Positions 62,001 through 64,000 of a stretch of 64,000 bases of DNA are shown one piece after another (within the stretch, counting starts at the first letter, position 1; each line of letters starts with the position of its first letter). The stretch is from the NCBI GenBank assembly GCA_037013495.1, contig CM072801.1, positions 106,089,816-106,153,815 on the forward strand, written 5' to 3'. A program made the position numbers and the translations under genes. The DNA comes from Hippophae tibetana. Taxonomy: Eukaryota; Streptophyta; Magnoliopsida; Rosales; Elaeagnaceae. Below the pieces are notes generated by a model. That model made no database searches and was not told the origin of the DNA. It was given only the letters and a program-made list of their open reading frames with translations.

Positions 62001-64000
62001 AACTCTAGAAATTTTATTGTTTTTTTATTCAGGAGCAAAGATAGGTTGAACACCGAAAACAAAAACATGAAAATGATATAGTGAATTAAAAGAAAAGTAC
62101 GAAATAAAATGCAAATAAGAAAATAATGACAACAAAATCTAAAGAAAACAAAAGACTTGTAGAAATATTTGTTTCTTTAATTGTGATTTGGAGCAAAAGA
62201 ATGCAAAAAAAAAAAAATGGAAAACTAAAGTAAATCTAATATATTAAGATAGATATTCTATTTTGGGTAACCAAGGCTTCGATACCAAATGCTACGGATC
62301 TTTTATGTGGACCATTTTGGAAACAATGAACTCAAAGGAATGAGAAATATTGAATTGCTAAGAACATGGTTAATATAATCAAATTTGAACAATAGAGAAC
62401 ACGATTAGAAAACCCCGCAAAAATGTGAGACAAAACTATTAGTGTTCCAAAAGTAGTGTAACCGATGGAATTTGGGTTCTAAAAGTGGACAACTGAACTA
62501 TTTATTACTTTATGTTTTTGCAAATTGAAATGAGTTTAGATTTGATATTTTATAATAGTCGTTTTGATTTATGACTTAAAAGTTATAACAGTTTAAAGTT
62601 GGAACCTCAATAAATAATTTGTTTTTTTTTAAATTACGAACTCCAGAAATTTTGTTGTTTTATTTTTTCAGGATCAAAGATGGTTGAACGCCGAAAAAAA
62701 AGAACAGAAAAATGATACAGTGAATTAAAAGAAAAGTACGAAATAAAATGCAAATAAGAAAATAATGACAACAAAATCTAAAGAAAACAAAGGACTTGTA
62801 GAAATATTTGTTTCTTTAATTATGATTTGGACGAAAAGAATGCAAAAACCAATAAAATGGAAAACTTTATTAAATTGAAAATTCAAAAAATAGATATATT
62901 AAGATAGATATTCTATTTTGGGCAACCAAACCTTCGATACCTAATGATACGGATGTTTTATGCGGACCATTTTGGAAACCATGAACTCAAAGGAATGAGA
63001 AAGATTGAATTGCTAAGAACATGGTTAATATAATCAAATTTGAACAATTAAGAACACGATTACTAAACCACGCAAAAATGTGAGACCAAACTATTACACT
63101 TCAGAAAGTAGTGTAAGGGATGGAAATTGGGTTCTAAAAGTGGACAACTAAACTATTTTTTACTTTATGTTTTTGCAAATTGAAATGAGTTTAGATTTGA
63201 TATTTTATAATAGTCGTTTTGATTTATGACTTAAAAGTTATAACAGTTTAAAGTTGGAACCTCAATAAATAATTTCTTTTTTTTTAAATTACGAACTCTT
63301 GAAATTTTGTTGTTTTTTTATTCAGGAGCAAAGATAGGTTGAACACCAAAAACAAAAACATGAAAATGATACTGTGAATTAAAAGAAAAGTATGAAATGA
63401 AATGCAAATAAGAAAATAATGACAACAAAATCTTAAGAAAACCAAAGACTTGTAGAAATATTTGTTTCTTTAATTGTGATTTGGAGCAAAAGAATGTAAA
63501 AAAAATGGAAAACTAAAGTAAATCTAATATATTAAGATAGATATTCTATTTTGGGCAACCAAGGCTTCGATACCAAATGATACGGATCTTTTATGTCGAC
63601 CATTTTGGAAACCATGAACTCAAAGGAATGAGAAAGATTGAATTGCCTAGAACATGGTTAATATAATCAAATTTGAACAATAGAGAACACGATTAGAAAA
63701 CCCCGCAAAAATGAGAGACCAAACTATTAGACTTCCAAAAGTAGTGTAAGCGATGGATTTTGGGTTCTAAAAGTGGACAACTGAACTATATTTTACGTTA
63801 TGTTTTTGTAAATTGAAATGAGTTTAGATTTGATATTTTATAATAGTCGTTTTGGTGTATGACTTAAAAGTTATAACAGTTTAAAGTTGGAACCTCAATA
63901 AATAATTTCTTTTTTTTAAATTACGAACTCGAGAAATTTTTTTGTTTTTTTATTCAGGAGCAAAGATAGGTTGAACACCGAAAACAAAAACATGAAAATG
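59002..64000 (+). repeat. Heterogeneous segment G (8 monomers, last one cut by the window end)
   Basis: Markers lie at 59069, 59708, 60347, 61001, 61640, 62277, 62932 and 63565 (spacings 639, 639, 654, 639, 637, 655, 633). The monomers at 61001 and 62932 are close relatives 1,931 bp apart (accaaaccttcg, cgattactaaacc, gtgtaagggatgg). Those at 60347 and 63565 share ctatattttacgttatg and cgttttggtgt. The 59069 monomer keeps gcggacattttgg from block F. The long A run near 62203-62217 and gtaaaaaaaatgg near 63496 are local indels. Confidence 0.82.
61588..62224 (+). repeat. Rare-variant monomer, copy 3 of 3
   Basis: Carries cgataagaaaaccccac, cttcagacagtag, gtggaaaactaaacaat and ggaacctgaataaat as at 20624-21273 and 40800-41452. 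Unlike copies 1 and 2 it is a short-class monomer at its left end. Like copy 1, and unlike copy 2, it is followed by a short monomer beginning ggaaaactaaagtaaatct with gggtaacc (21326 and 62277), so the shared haplotype of copies 1 and 3 spans more than one monomer. Confidence 0.78.

Larger units (their letters stand above)
1..64000 (+). repeat. Satellite DNA array of ~640/654-bp monomers filling the window
   Basis: About 100 monomers run head to tail in one orientation with no spacer, inverted copy, or foreign insertion that I can see. The motif cttcgatacc (or variants such as cgtcgatacc and ccttcgatacc) marks each monomer. Its spacing is 633-641 bp in 36 intervals and 652-657 bp in 62 intervals. 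Base composition is about 27.5% G+C over 1-637 by hand count. The array runs off both ends of the window, so its true size is unknown. Such arrays are typical of eukaryotic centromeric, pericentromeric or subtelomeric heterochromatin. Which of these applies cannot be told from the sequence, and I do not recognise the family. The array is certain; the genomic location is inference. Confidence 0.98.

Noticed and set aside
62196-62225. Long A run as the poly-A tail of a LINE, SINE or processed pseudogene insertion
   Set aside because: It lies in the normal A-rich position of the monomer (gcaaaaaacaataaaatgg in others), there is no inserted sequence beside it and no target-site duplication; it is a local A-run length variant.
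1-64000. CRISPR array, because of regular repeats
   Set aside because: The repeat is the entire ~640/654-bp unit with no short direct repeat separated by unique spacers, and the composition and scale are those of eukaryotic satellite DNA.

Overview
The whole 64,000-base window is one uninterrupted, head-to-tail satellite DNA array. I see no genuine protein gene, no RNA gene and no intact mobile element. A diagnostic motif (cttcgatacc or a close variant) recurs 99 times on the + strand, from position 53 to 63565. The 98 intervals between copies fall into two length classes: 36 short intervals (633-641 bp, mostly 637-639) and 62 long ones (652-657 bp, mostly 653-656). The classes differ mainly by one 15-bp segment, aaattcaaaaaatag. 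A hand count over 1-637 gives about 27.5% G+C. A tandem array of this size and AT content, with nested higher-order repeats, points to a eukaryotic nuclear genome, probably a centromeric, pericentromeric or other heterochromatic block. A motif resembling the plant initiator-tRNA-Met primer-binding site and many CpG-type transitions between copies make a plant the best guess. The species and satellite family are not recognised.

Layout. Block A (1-13441) is mostly short monomers in repeats of a four-monomer core (about 2,551 bp), expanded to 6 (3,842 bp) or 7 (4,497 bp) monomers. Block B (13442-20623) is long monomers in a 5-mer followed by a 6-mer version of the same unit. C0 (20624-23879) is heterogeneous. 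Block C (23880-29731) is three copies of a 1,951-bp trimer. Block D (29732-33612) is heterogeneous. Block E (33613-46679) is almost entirely 653-654 bp monomers, with dimer, trimer and single-monomer duplications. Block F (46680-59001) is an 8-monomer segment of 5,182 bp followed by an 11-monomer second copy carrying an internal 1,958-bp trimer duplication. Block G (59002-64000) is heterogeneous.

How it works as a whole. The pattern fits repeated unequal exchange and local conversion at several scales (one, two, three, four to eight and eleven monomers). Short reading frames occur on both strands, but they are by-products of the repeat: they are opened or closed by single variant bases and shifted by one-base indels, so I do not annotate them as genes. 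Within each monomer the best candidates for function or constraint are a nearly invariant stretch of about 100 bp with an imperfect dyad centred on gttataac, a family-specific hairpin (ttacact...agtgtaa), and the primer-binding-site-like relic. All alignments were done by eye; family assignments within heterogeneous blocks are approximate.
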